Source: Devosia sp. FJ2-5-3
Lineage (GTDB): Bacteria > Pseudomonadota > Alphaproteobacteria > Rhizobiales > Devosiaceae
Assembly: GCF_029201545.1 (NCBI RefSeq)
Contig: NZ_CP104007.1
Coordinates: forward strand, 3,258,501-3,322,500
Direction of reading: 5' to 3'
Length of the DNA: 64,000 nucleotides
The notes beneath the pieces are model-generated. The model was not told where the DNA came from, made no database searches, and saw only the letters and a program-made list of their open reading frames with translations. Shown one piece after another: positions 17,340 to 25,960 of the stretch; position 1 is the first letter of the stretch; every line of letters begins with the position of its first letter. Position numbers and translations under genes: made by a program.

Positions 17340-18242
17340 TCAGGACGCCGCGCCCTCTCGCATGAAGGCAGTCGCACTCAGCATCCAGTCGCGGAACATC
17401 TTTATCTTTGGCACGTTGCGCCGGCTCTCGGCATAGACGAGATAATAACCGCGCCCGGCGGAGGCCAGGAGCGGAAAGGGCTGGATCAACCGACCTGACG
17501 CAATCTCGTCGCGGAACAAAGCCGGCGTGAGCATGGTGACACCCCGCCCCGCAGAAGCCGCCGTCGCCAGGAGACTCTGCCAGCCCAACGAGCTCATCGC
17601 TCGCCCCTGGGTCGAAAACCCGGGCACATTCGCAGCCTCGAACCACATGGTCCACCACTCGTCGTCCGGATCGAGCATCGGCAGTTTGAGGAGGTCCGCC
17701 GGCTCCTTCACGCCGCCAATACTGTCGGCGAGAGCGGGGCTGAGGAGCGGCGTAAAGTCGGCCTTGACGAGGAGATGCGAGAGGATGCCCTTGGCCTTTG
17801 GGTCAGCGAGCGTGCGGATGCCGATGTCGAACTCTTCGTTGAGGAGGTCGATCATATTGCTGGTGCTGTCCAGCCGCACCGCGATCTCGGGATGGTCGAT
17901 CTGGAACAGCCCCAAATTCTGCGCCAGCCATTGACTCGCAAAGGTCGGCACCGTGGTGATTGTCAACAGCCCATCCACCTCTCCTCTGGTCGTGGCAAAG
18001 GCCTCGCGCATGATGTCGAACGCCTTGTTCACTTGCAGCGCCAGGGACTGACCCACGTCGCTCAGCACGATCTGCCGCGGTTTCCTGATGAAAAGGGCTG
18101 CGCCGACGCGCTCTTCGAGAAGCTTGATCTGGTAGCTGACGGCCGCCTGGGTCTGGCCAAGTTCGGCCGCCGCCCTGGTGAAGCTCAGGTGCCGGGAAAC
18201 GGCCTCGAAGGCGCGGATCGCGGTGAGTGGTGGCAGGGACAT
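17340..18242 (-). CDS. LysR-family transcriptional regulator (GcvA-like)
   Basis: A 300-residue LysR regulator. The N-terminal helix-turn-helix reads AFEAVSRHLSFTRAAAELGQTQAAVSYQIKLLEERVG, a GcvA-subfamily pattern. The C-terminal effector domain includes ITTVPTFASQWLAQNLGLF. The ATG at 18242 has AAGGTGAG seven bases upstream and is preferred over a GTG at 18254. It is divergent from a small ORF at 18358, which could be a target. The effector is unknown. Confidence 0.9.
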   Translation of the reverse strand: MSLPPLTAIRAFEAVSRHLSFTRAAAELGQTQAAVSYQIKLLEERVGAALFIRKPRQIVLSDVGQSLALQVNKAFDIMREAFATTRGEVDGLLTITTVPTFASQWLAQNLGLFQIDHPEIAVRLDSTSNMIDLLNEEFDIGIRTLADPKAKGILSHLLVKADFTPLLSPALADSIGGVKEPADLLKLPMLDPDDEWWTMWFEAANVPGFSTQGRAMSSLGWQSLLATAASAGRGVTMLTPALFRDEIASGRLIQPFPLLASAGRGYYLVYAESRRNVPKIKMFRDWMLSATAFMREGAAS

Positions 18243-18357
18243 GGATAAACTCACCTTATGCGTGGCGTTGATCGTTTAGTTGGACCGCAACCGCATTAGC
18301 GCGCATTTTCTCCTCATCGTCAAACATTGCGAGGACGTCGACATAAGGTCGGCGTAT

Positions 18358-18576
18358 ATGCAAATGGTCGCTATACCCAGTATCCTGGCCTTCCTTCTCC
18401 CCCTTCCTGCCGCGCGCACCTCTGGTCCGGCACAGGGAAGCGAGGCCGCAAAGCGACGTCGTGAAATCAGGCGGCTGGCCCTGTCCGCCCATATATTGAG
18501 CGATATCGGCATGGCGGATTACGAAAGTCCGGCCGACGACCCCCGCTGGGCCAAGCGCTTCGATCTCGAACGCTGA
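18358..18576 (+). CDS. Small DUF1127-like protein
   Basis: A 72-residue ORF reading MQMVAIPSILAFLLPLP at the start and HILSDIGMADYESPADDPRW near the end. The second part resembles the DxxLxDIGLxR pattern of DUF1127 small proteins preceded by an Arg-rich helix. It sits between divergent LysR and ybaK, a common arrangement for such genes. The start could also be the ATG at 18364. Function is unknown; some DUF1127 proteins in other alphaproteobacteria affect RNA turnover or phosphate and carbon metabolism. Confidence 0.5.
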   Translation: MQMVAIPSILAFLLPLPAARTSGPAQGSEAAKRRREIRRLALSAHILSDIGMADYESPADDPRWAKRFDLER

Positions 18577-18620
18577 CCGGGATGGCTTGAGGTTTTTGGC
18601 GGTCGGGATAAAACACTGGC

Positions 18621-19094
18621 ATGTCAAAGACCACGCCCGCCACGCTGGCCCTCAGCAAGGCCAATATCGCCTTCACTCTGGCGCAGTATGATTACGATCC
18701 GACCGCAGAGCGTGTCGGCCTGCAAGCCGCTCAATCCATGGGAGTTTCACCCGACCAGGTGTTCAAGACCCTCATGGCCGAGCTCGATGGCAAGCCGATC
18801 TGCGCCATCGTTCCCTCCGACGAGGAGGTGAACATGAAAAAGCTGGCGGCGGCGCTGGGCGGCAAGTCGGCCCATATGATGAAGCCCGCCGACGCCGAGC
18901 GCCTGACGGGCTATAAGGTGGGCGGGATCAGCCCCTTGGGCCAGCGCAAGCCAGTGCCGACGGCACTCGACGAACTGGCGAGCCTCCACGACGAAATCTT
19001 CATCAATGGCGGACAGCGCGGCCTTCAGATCCGCATCCGACCCGATGATCTGGTCACAGCACTCGGATGCACCCTGGCCGATCTCGTCCGATAA
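18621..19094 (+). CDS. ybaK: Cys-tRNA(Pro) deacylase YbaK
   Basis: A 157-residue YbaK/EbsC-family editing protein that hydrolyses mischarged Cys-tRNA(Pro). It shows CAIVPSDEEVNMKKLAAALGGKSAHM with the family lysine pair, the GYKVGGISPLGQRKPVPTALDE core and the INGGQRGLQIRI end, all typical. It is cytoplasmic and full length. It stands alone between a small DUF1127-like ORF and a minus-strand DUF1127 gene. Confidence 0.92.
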   Translation: MSKTTPATLALSKANIAFTLAQYDYDPTAERVGLQAAQSMGVSPDQVFKTLMAELDGKPICAIVPSDEEVNMKKLAAALGGKSAHMMKPADAERLTGYKVGGISPLGQRKPVPTALDELASLHDEIFINGGQRGLQIRIRPDDLVTALGCTLADLVR

Positions 19095-19112
19095 CCGGAC
19101 CCCAGAAACGAC

Positions 19113-19136
19113 AAAAGGCGCCCAGGTGGACGCCTT
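19113..19136 (-). terminator. Terminator hairpin of the DUF1127 gene
   Basis: On the minus strand AAGGCG, ten bases, CGCCTT then TTGTC forms a short hairpin with a T-rich end, just after the stop of the small DUF1127 gene. It could also end ybaK from the other side. Confidence 0.6.
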
Positions 19137-19166
19137 CATCGAACATTTCGTCGGCTTGCCTAGATA

Positions 19167-19313
19167 TTAGGCAGTGTAGGTGCCGCGTGCGATCGAACGG
19201 ATGTCGCTGCGAGTGATGCCGAGGTCATTGAGCTGACGGCTGTCGAGCGAGTTGAGTTCACGCAGCGTGCGCTGGTAGCGAGCGAAATCGGCGATTTTCT
19301 TTGCGATGTTCAT
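19167..19313 (-). CDS. DUF1127 small protein
   Basis: A 48-residue ORF reading MNIAKKIADFARYQRTLREL then NSLDSRQLNDLGITRSDIRSIARGTYTA. This is a textbook DUF1127 protein: an Arg-rich amphipathic helix followed by LDxRxLxDLGIxRxDI. AAGGGGA lies seven bases before the ATG. It is too short for many gene finders. Related alphaproteobacterial proteins (for example CcaF1) bind RNA, but no function can be claimed here. A hairpin follows its stop. Confidence 0.85.
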   Translation of the reverse strand: MNIAKKIADFARYQRTLRELNSLDSRQLNDLGITRSDIRSIARGTYTA

Positions 19314-19460
19314 TTTAGTTCCCCTTCGTTTGATGACCCCTATGTAGACCAGGGTTGTAGTGATTAGTAGCTAGCCTTCCTGCACATCCGTTATGCACTG
19401 AGTGCAACCGAAAGAGGCACCGGGTTCATAATCGGTTCATGCTCGGGCCCCCGACTGAAT

Positions 19461-19489
19461 AAAAAAGGGCCGGGCAAGCTGCCCGACCC
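19461..19489 (-). terminator. Rho-independent terminator of cydABX
   Basis: On the minus strand GGGTCGGGC, AGCTT region, then GCCCGGCCC followed by six T. It lies 28 bases beyond the cydX stop and ends the oxidase operon. Confidence 0.9.
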
Positions 19490-19516
19490 CTGAAATTTCA
19501 ACAGGGAATGCCAGCG

Positions 19517-19654
19517 TCAGCTGATGGCGCGGGTCGGCTCCCTGCCCTCTTCACGGGCAACCCGGCGGTCCTCGCGCAGTTCAAACCACATCGCGTTGAG
19601 AATGCCGAAGGCACAGGCCAGGCTCACGCCCAGGATCCAAGCGAAATACCACAT
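19517..19654 (-). CDS. cydX: Cytochrome bd oxidase small subunit CydX
   Basis: A 45-residue membrane protein beginning MWYFAWILGVSLACAFGILN, with the single transmembrane helix and MWYFAWxLG start diagnostic of CydX. The tail is charged (ELREDRRVAREEGREP). It lies ten bases after the cydB stop, with an AAGGAGAA ribosome site. In E. coli CydX stabilises the CydAB haem centres. It is followed by a strong terminator. Confidence 0.93.
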   Translation of the reverse strand: MWYFAWILGVSLACAFGILNAMWFELREDRRVAREEGREPTRAIS

Positions 19655-19664
19655 TGCCTTCTCC

Positions 19665-20810
19665 TTAATATGCGTTGGGGTTCTTGCTGAGGCTGTCGGT
19701 CGATACCGTCCCGCGCATCACCCGGAACACCCAGGCGGTGTAGAGCAGGATGATGGGCAGGAAGATGGCCGTCGCCACCAGCATGATGAACAGCGTCAGA
19801 TGGCTCGAGGAGGCATCCCAGAGCGTCAGCCCGGCTTCCGGCATGGTCGAGGACGGCAGGAAGAACGGGAAGATCGACAGGCCCGCCGTGGCGACGATGC
19901 CAAAGATGGCTGCGCCAGCCGCAAGATAGGCGGTCCACTTCCAGTCCGCACGCAGACCGAGCACGGCGACGATCAGGCCGGCGAGAGCGATCACCGGTGC
20001 AGCGATCATCCAGGGATAGGTGCCATAATTGGCAAGCCAGCCGCCCTGGACCAGTTCCACCGTCTTGGACAGCGGATTGATCGGCGCATTCGGGTCGATC
20101 ACGCTGGTCACCACGTAGCCGTTCATCGTGGCCACCCAGAGCCCACCGAGGGCGAAGAGCACGATGGTGGCAAGCCCGGTCCAGGTGCCATAGCGGCGAG
20201 CCCGCTCGGCCATGGCGCCTTCGGTACGACCCACGATAAGGGTCGCGCCGAGCGTTGCGATCATGCCGACGCTGACGAGACCCGCCAGAAGGGCAAACGG
20301 CATCAACAGCTGGAAGAAATTGCCGGTGTAGAAAATGCGCATGGTGCTGTCGAAGTGGAAGGGTGCGCCGAGCAGCACATTGCCCACGGCGACGCCCATG
20401 ATCAGCGAGGGCACGAAGCCACCGACGAACAGGCCCCAGTCCCAGGTCTGGCGCCAGCGCTTGTCATCGATCTTGCCGCGGAACTTGAAGCCAACAGGCC
20501 GCAGGATCAGCGCCAGGAGGATGACCATCATGGCGAGGTAGAAGCCGGAAAAGCTGACCGCGTAGAGGGGCGGGAAAGCCGCGAAGATGGCGCCGCCGCC
20601 CAGGATCAGCCAGACCTGATTACCTTCCCAGGTCGGGCCGACGAGATTGAGCAGCACGCGCCGCTCTTCGTCGGTGCGGGCAACGAAGGGCAAGAGTGTG
20701 CCCACGCCCAGGTCGCGGCCGCCCATGATGGCGAAGCCGATCAGCAGGACGCCGAGCAGAAGCCACCAGATCAACCGCAGCGTTTCATAGTCGAGTGGAA
20801 TGGTGCTCAC
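19665..20810 (-). CDS. cydB: Cytochrome bd ubiquinol oxidase subunit II
   Basis: A 381-residue integral membrane subunit with about nine hydrophobic helices, beginning STIPLDYETLRLIWWLLLGVLLIGFAIMGGRDLGVGTLLPF. GPTWEGNQVWLILGGGAIFAAFP is the most conserved stretch in the family. The start is a GTG at 20810 that overlaps the cydA stop (GTGA). It partners CydA in a quinol oxidase that reduces oxygen to water without copper. Confidence 0.95.
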   Translation of the reverse strand: MSTIPLDYETLRLIWWLLLGVLLIGFAIMGGRDLGVGTLLPFVARTDEERRVLLNLVGPTWEGNQVWLILGGGAIFAAFPPLYAVSFSGFYLAMMVILLALILRPVGFKFRGKIDDKRWRQTWDWGLFVGGFVPSLIMGVAVGNVLLGAPFHFDSTMRIFYTGNFFQLLMPFALLAGLVSVGMIATLGATLIVGRTEGAMAERARRYGTWTGLATIVLFALGGLWVATMNGYVVTSVIDPNAPINPLSKTVELVQGGWLANYGTYPWMIAAPVIALAGLIVAVLGLRADWKWTAYLAAGAAIFGIVATAGLSIFPFFLPSSTMPEAGLTLWDASSSHLTLFIMLVATAIFLPIILLYTAWVFRVMRGTVSTDSLSKNPNAY

Positions 20811-22405
20811 GATCCGAGCTCCTCGGTAGCTGGCGTTGCAGGAAGGGCGGCCATGACGAAGTCCTCGTCGTCGTCCCTGTGGGCAAGGACTGTGTCCTTG
20901 GGTCCGGCTTTGATCACCCGCACCATCAGGATCACCATGATGACGAAGAGGATGGTGTAAAGCAGGACGAAGAAGCTCAGCGACAGGATCAGGTCGAGAA
21001 CCGACAGGCTCGATGCTGCAAGGAAGGTGGGCAATACCCCTTCCACCACCCATGGCTGTCGTCCGAATTCGGCGATGAACCAGCCGGCCTCAATGGCAAT
21101 CCAGGGCGTAGGCAACAGGAAGAAGGTGAACCACAGCAATGGCTTGTTGGTGTCGATCCAGCCACGCGAGGCGCGATAGAACCACAGGGCGAAGAAGGCG
21201 ATATAAAAGAAGCCCAGGCCCATCATGATTCGGAAGGTCCAGAACAGCGGCCACACACCCGGGACGGTGTCGAGTGCCGCCTGGGCGATTTCCTCGTCCG
21301 TGGCGTTCTGCACGTCCTCGCGATAGCGCTTCAGCAATAGTCCGTAGCCGAGGTCCTGCCAGGTTTCGTCGAACACGGCGCGCGCTTCGGCATTGGTGCC
21401 ATCGGCGCGGATCTGCTCGAGTGCCGCATGGGCGACCATGCCGGTGCGGATGCGATCTTGCGCCCGTTCGACAAGTTCGTTGATACCCGGAAGTTCCTGA
21501 TCGAAAGAGCGCGTGGTGATGAGCCCACCGACCCACGGAACCGAGATATGGAAGCCTGGCTCGCCATTCGCGTCCGGAAAGGCGATGATCGTCCACGGCG
21601 CAGGGGCCGCTTCGGTGTGATACATGGCCTCGAGGGCCGCGATCTTCATCTTCTGGTGTTCGGTCGCGACATAGCCGCTTTCGTCACCCAGCACGACAAC
21701 CGACAGTGCCGAAGCCAGACCAAAGCTGGCCGCGACCACGGCAGAGCGCTTGGCGAGTTCAACGTGCTTGCCCTTGGCCAGGAAGAATGCCGAAATGGCG
21801 AGGATGAACACGGCGCCGCAAAGATAGCCAGCGCTTACCGTGTGCACGAATTTGGCCTGCGCCACGGGGTTGAAGATCACCGCCACGAAGTCGGTGATTT
21901 CCATGCGCATCGTGTCTGGATTGAACTTTGCGCCGACCGGGTTCTGCATCCAGCCATTGGCGACAAGGATCCAGAGCGCGGAGAAATTCGCGCCCAGGGC
22001 CGTCAGCCAGGTCACGACAAGGTGGCCGACCTTGCTCAGCCTGTCCCAGCCGAAGAAGAACAGGCCGATGAAAGTCGCCTCGAGGAAGAAGGCCATCAGG
22101 CCTTCGATGGCCAGGGGCGCACCAAAGATGTCGCCGACATAGTGGCTGTAATAGCTCCAGTTCATGCCGAACTGGAATTCCATGACAATGCCGGTGGCAA
22201 CGCCCATGGCGAAGTTGATGCCGAACAGCGTACCCCAAAACAGGGTCGCCTTGCGCCAGATCTGGCGCCCGGTCATGACATAGACGCTTTCCATGATCGC
22301 CATCATGAAACTGAGGCCAAGCGTCAATGGCACGAAGATGAAGTGATACATCGCGGTGGCGGCAAATTGCCATCGCGATAGTTCGACGACAGTCATGTCG
22401 ATCAT
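20807..22405 (-). CDS. cydA: Cytochrome bd ubiquinol oxidase subunit I
   Basis: A 532-residue subunit carrying the haems and the quinol site. SRWQFAATAMYHFIFVPLTLG includes the conserved haem-ligand histidine region, MEFQFGMNWSYYSHYVGDIFGAPLAIEG is typical, and EFGRQPWVVEG is the GRQPW motif. The long Q-loop places it with the E. coli bd-I type. An alternative ATG at 22396 is possible. Transcription starts in the shared gap with cydD, which holds a perfect FNR box. Confidence 0.95.
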   Translation of the reverse strand: MIDMTVVELSRWQFAATAMYHFIFVPLTLGLSFMMAIMESVYVMTGRQIWRKATLFWGTLFGINFAMGVATGIVMEFQFGMNWSYYSHYVGDIFGAPLAIEGLMAFFLEATFIGLFFFGWDRLSKVGHLVVTWLTALGANFSALWILVANGWMQNPVGAKFNPDTMRMEITDFVAVIFNPVAQAKFVHTVSAGYLCGAVFILAISAFFLAKGKHVELAKRSAVVAASFGLASALSVVVLGDESGYVATEHQKMKIAALEAMYHTEAAPAPWTIIAFPDANGEPGFHISVPWVGGLITTRSFDQELPGINELVERAQDRIRTGMVAHAALEQIRADGTNAEARAVFDETWQDLGYGLLLKRYREDVQNATDEEIAQAALDTVPGVWPLFWTFRIMMGLGFFYIAFFALWFYRASRGWIDTNKPLLWFTFFLLPTPWIAIEAGWFIAEFGRQPWVVEGVLPTFLAASSLSVLDLILSLSFFVLLYTILFVIMVILMVRVIKAGPKDTVLAHRDDDEDFVMAALPATPATEELGS

Positions 22406-22485
22406 GGTGCTCTTTGGCCCCTATGCTTACCGACGGCCCCTGGCCGCCCCTTCCTCGCCTATGCACCCTTGGGCCGATTCTGGCC

Positions 22486-22499
22486 TTGATCCAGATCAA
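22486..22499. promoter_or_regulatory. FNR/CRP-type operator, perfect consensus
   Basis: TTGATCCAGATCAA matches the FNR/FixK consensus TTGAT-N4-ATCAA exactly. It is centred about 87-97 bases upstream of the cydA start and about 88 bases before the proposed cydD start, so it could serve both divergent operons. An FNR-type regulator is encoded nearby at 25961-26683. Confidence 0.8.
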
Positions 22500-22580
22500 G
22501 GACCCTTGCGTTCACGCCGCATAAGGTGCCAATCGAGGCTGAAAACATTCTACGCCCTTCTATCCAGCAGATCATCACCC

Positions 22581-24302
22581 GTGACACCTGAAGAAAAAGC
22601 CGCCGGCAAAGCCCTGTCTCGCCTCCAAAGGCATGGGGCGCAAACGCTCTGGCTGGCGATGGCCGCCCCCCTTCTGGGCGGCGCCCTGCTGGTCTGGCAG
22701 GCCTGGGAACTCGCCAGCCTGCTCGGTCGGGCCATCGAGGGTGGCGAAGCGCCGCAGGCCCTGTTGCCCGGAATCGGCCTGGTGCTCGCTTTGTTGCTGA
22801 CGCGGGCCGGCCTCTCCGCCCTGGGCGAGTGGTTGGGCTCGATTGGCGCCGAGGCGATCAAGCTGAAACTGCGCGAATTGCTCTTCACCGGGCTTCTTGC
22901 CCGCTCGCCCCGTCGCGGCGATGCTGCCTCTTCCGGCGCGGCCACCGCAGCCATTGTCGATCAGGTCGAGGCAATCGACGCCTATTATGCGCGCTATCTG
23001 CCTGCCGCGGCGCAGGCGGCCCTGCTCCCACTCGCCTTTGGCGCTGTCATCCTGCCGCTCGACTGGGTCGCCGGAGTCCTTTTTATCGTCACGGCGCCGC
23101 TGATCCCGGTGTTCATGGCCCTTGTGGGCTGGGGGGCGCAGCGCGCCAGTGACAGCCAGGCCCAGGCGCTGACGCGTCTGTCCGGTCGCTTCGGCGACCG
23201 TTTGCGGGGCCTCTTGACCCTCAAACTGTTCGGCCGCGCCGACGCGGAGACCGACGCCATTGTTGCCGCCAGCGACGCCTTGCGCCAGCGCACCCTTCGC
23301 GTCCTGCGCATCGCCTTCCTGTCATCGGCCGTTCTGGAATTCTTTGCGGCGCTGGGCGTTGCAGGCGTGGCGCTCTATCTCGGTCTCACCTTCATCGAAT
23401 TCCTCAATTTGCGTGGCAGTCCGCTGACGCTTCATGTCGCGGTGTTCCTGCTGCTGATGGCGCCGGAAGTCTACAACCCGCTCCGCCTCCTCGCCTCGCA
23501 CTATCATGATCGCGCTGCCGCCAAGGCCGCCCTCGTCGAGATCGAGCGCCAGCTCGGCGCCCTGCCGGATGCGACCGAACCGCTCGAAGATCTGGCGCCC
23601 CGCTCCGGCCCGGCCATTGCCGTCGCGTTCGAAAATCTTACCCTCCGCACGCCGGACCGGCAGAAGATAGTGCTGCACGATGTGAACCTCGATATCCCGG
23701 CCGGCCGGCATGTGGCCCTCCTCGGCCCGAGCGGCGAAGGCAAGACCACGCTGCTCGAAACCATTGCCGCACTGCGCCCCCATGAGGGTCGGATCCGGCT
23801 CGACACGGAGCCGCTGGCCGACTGGTCGCCCGCCGCATTGCGGGCAAGGACGTTCCTGCTCACGCAAAAGCCCCGCCTCATCCATGCGACGATCGCCGAT
23901 AACATCGCCCTCGCCCGGCCCGACGCGAGCCGCAGCGAAATCGAGCAGGCCGCTGAATTGGCGTTCGTCACCCCGTTTGCCGATGCCTTGGCCGACGGGC
24001 TCGACACAATGATCAGCGAAGACGGCATCGGCCTTTCCGGCGGACAGGCCCAGCGCGTGGCCCTGGCCCGTGTGTTCCTGCGCGATGCCGGGCTGATCCT
24101 CCTCGATGAGCCCACCGCCCATCTCGACCCGGCGCTCGAAGGCCAGATCATCGACAACATCATCGAATATGCACGGGGCCGGACCCTGATCGTCTCCACC
24201 CATTCCGCAGCCGTCGCGGCCAAGCTCGACAAAGCGTGGCGAATTGCGGGGGAAACTCTCCTGCCCGTGGCAATCCCGGCCAAGAAGAAAGGCGCAGCAT
24301 GA
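22581..24302 (+). CDS. cydD: Thiol reductant ABC exporter subunit CydD
   Basis: A 573-residue ABC half-transporter with an N-terminal six-helix membrane domain and a C-terminal ATPase domain (Walker A GPSGEGKTTLLE, signature LSGGQAQRVALARVF, Walker B LILLDEPTAHLD). With CydC it exports glutathione and cysteine to the periplasm, needed to assemble cytochrome bd. No ATG fits; the GTG at 22581 (VTPEEKAAGKAL) is the best start because upstream codons run through the promoter region with the FNR box. Its end overlaps cydC by ATGA. Confidence 0.92.
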   Translation: MTPEEKAAGKALSRLQRHGAQTLWLAMAAPLLGGALLVWQAWELASLLGRAIEGGEAPQALLPGIGLVLALLLTRAGLSALGEWLGSIGAEAIKLKLRELLFTGLLARSPRRGDAASSGAATAAIVDQVEAIDAYYARYLPAAAQAALLPLAFGAVILPLDWVAGVLFIVTAPLIPVFMALVGWGAQRASDSQAQALTRLSGRFGDRLRGLLTLKLFGRADAETDAIVAASDALRQRTLRVLRIAFLSSAVLEFFAALGVAGVALYLGLTFIEFLNLRGSPLTLHVAVFLLLMAPEVYNPLRLLASHYHDRAAAKAALVEIERQLGALPDATEPLEDLAPRSGPAIAVAFENLTLRTPDRQKIVLHDVNLDIPAGRHVALLGPSGEGKTTLLETIAALRPHEGRIRLDTEPLADWSPAALRARTFLLTQKPRLIHATIADNIALARPDASRSEIEQAAELAFVTPFADALADGLDTMISEDGIGLSGGQAQRVALARVFLRDAGLILLDEPTAHLDPALEGQIIDNIIEYARGRTLIVSTHSAAVAAKLDKAWRIAGETLLPVAIPAKKKGAA

Positions 24303-25957
24303 ACGCGCTCGCCAAGCTGGTTCCGCTCTTCCGCCGGCAGAGCAAGGCAATGGCGCTGGCGCTGCTCCTCGCCCTCGTGACGCTGGCCTCGGGCGTGGCC
24401 CTGCTCGGCACGTCCGGGTGGTTCATCACCGCCACGGCGCTGACCAGTGCCGGCCTCGCCTTCAACCTCTTCGTGCCCTCGGCGGCCGTGCGGGCCTTCT
24501 CCTTCATCCGCATTCTCTCGCGTTATGGCGAGCGCCTCGTCGGCCACAATGCGACGCTGAAACTGCTCTCCGATTTGCGCGGCTGGCTGTTCGCCGCGCT
24601 GTTCCCACGCCTTCCCCTTGGCGACCGCTCCATTCGCCACGGCGATCTCGTCAGCCGCCTCACCGCTGATGTCGACGCGCTCGATACCGCTTTCCTTGTG
24701 GCCATCGGGCCGCTGCTCGGCGCCGTCTTCGTTGGCATCGGCGTCACCGGCGTGCTGGCCTGGCTGCTGCCTGGCGCGGCGATCGTCTATGGGCTCGCGA
24801 TCCTTGGCGCCGTCCTCGTCGTCCCGGCCCTGCTGGTGGTCGCAGCCCGCTCCACCGGCAGGCGCGTCGTCGCCGCAGCGGCTGAGGCCCGGATCAGCGT
24901 CTACGACGCCGTCGCCGGCCATGCCGATCTCACCCTGCTCGGCGCCCTCGGCACCACCGTGCAGCGCTTTTCCCGCGCCATGTCCGACCTCCGCCAGCTC
25001 CGCCTCAACATGGTGGCGCTGACGGCCTGCGCAGGCTTCGCCGTGCAGGCGCTGGCCGCGCTCGCCCTTGTCGGCACGCTCTGGGCGGGCATCACGGCCC
25101 ATGCCGCAGGCAATCTCGATCCCGCAGTCATGGTCGCCCTGCTACTCGCGGTCCTCGGCAGCTTCGAGGCGACATCGGGCATCGTTCGAAGTGTCGGCAA
25201 GGCCGTCGGCGCCCTCGCCGCGGCCGAACGGCTCAATGCCCTCGCCAGCCTGCCCCTCGCCGATGTGGAACCGGCTCACCCCAAGACGCTCGGCGCCGAC
25301 AATGCCATCGCCTTCGACGACGTCACCTTCGGCTATGCGCCCGAAGCACCGGTCGTGAACAATGTCTCGCTCACAGTCGCCGCCGGCGAACGCGTCGCCG
25401 TGGTTGGCCCGAGCGGCGGTGGCAAATCGACCCTGCTCCGCCTTCTCCTTCTCCTTCGCCTCCATCGCCCGCAATCGGGCGAGATCAGCATCGGCGGCAC
25501 TTCCATTGCCGACATCGACAGCGCCCAATTGCATGCGCGAATTTCGCTGCTGAGCCAGGACAGCCCCGTCTTTATCGACAGCGTCCGCAACAATCTGCTC
25601 ATTGCCCGGACCGATGCCACCGAGGATGAACTGTGGCAGGCGCTGGACGCCGCCTGGCTCGGTGATTTCGTGCGCGCCCTGCCCAGGGGCCTCGATACCC
25701 CGGTCGGTGAAGCGGGCCGCACGCTGTCGGCTGGCCAGACGCGCCGGCTCTGCCTCGCACGCACCCTCCTGTCCAACGCGCCGATCATCCTCCTCGACGA
25801 ACCCACCAATGCGCTGGACCGGGCAACCGAAATCGCCTTTTTCGAAACGCTGGCGCAATCGACCAAAGGCAAGACGGTGCTCATGGTCACCCACGCCGCC
25901 ATTCCCGAGGGCACGATGGATCGCATCGTCACCCTGCGCGATGGGCAGCTGGTCTAG
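24299..25957 (+). CDS. cydC: Thiol reductant ABC exporter subunit CydC
   Basis: A 552-residue partner of CydD. The membrane domain begins MNALAKLVPLFRRQSKAMALALLLALVTLASGVALLGTSGWFIT, a typical CydC start, including the LGTSGWFIT motif. The ATPase has Walker A GPSGGGKSTLLRL and an LSAGQTRRLCLART signature in which Ala replaces the second Gly of LSGGQ. The ATG overlaps the cydD stop. It is convergent with fnr, only three bases away. Confidence 0.93.
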   Translation: MNALAKLVPLFRRQSKAMALALLLALVTLASGVALLGTSGWFITATALTSAGLAFNLFVPSAAVRAFSFIRILSRYGERLVGHNATLKLLSDLRGWLFAALFPRLPLGDRSIRHGDLVSRLTADVDALDTAFLVAIGPLLGAVFVGIGVTGVLAWLLPGAAIVYGLAILGAVLVVPALLVVAARSTGRRVVAAAAEARISVYDAVAGHADLTLLGALGTTVQRFSRAMSDLRQLRLNMVALTACAGFAVQALAALALVGTLWAGITAHAAGNLDPAVMVALLLAVLGSFEATSGIVRSVGKAVGALAAAERLNALASLPLADVEPAHPKTLGADNAIAFDDVTFGYAPEAPVVNNVSLTVAAGERVAVVGPSGGGKSTLLRLLLLLRLHRPQSGEISIGGTSIADIDSAQLHARISLLSQDSPVFIDSVRNNLLIARTDATEDELWQALDAAWLGDFVRALPRGLDTPVGEAGRTLSAGQTRRLCLARTLLSNAPIILLDEPTNALDRATEIAFFETLAQSTKGKTVLMVTHAAIPEGTMDRIVTLRDGQLV

Positions 25958-25960
25958 CGC

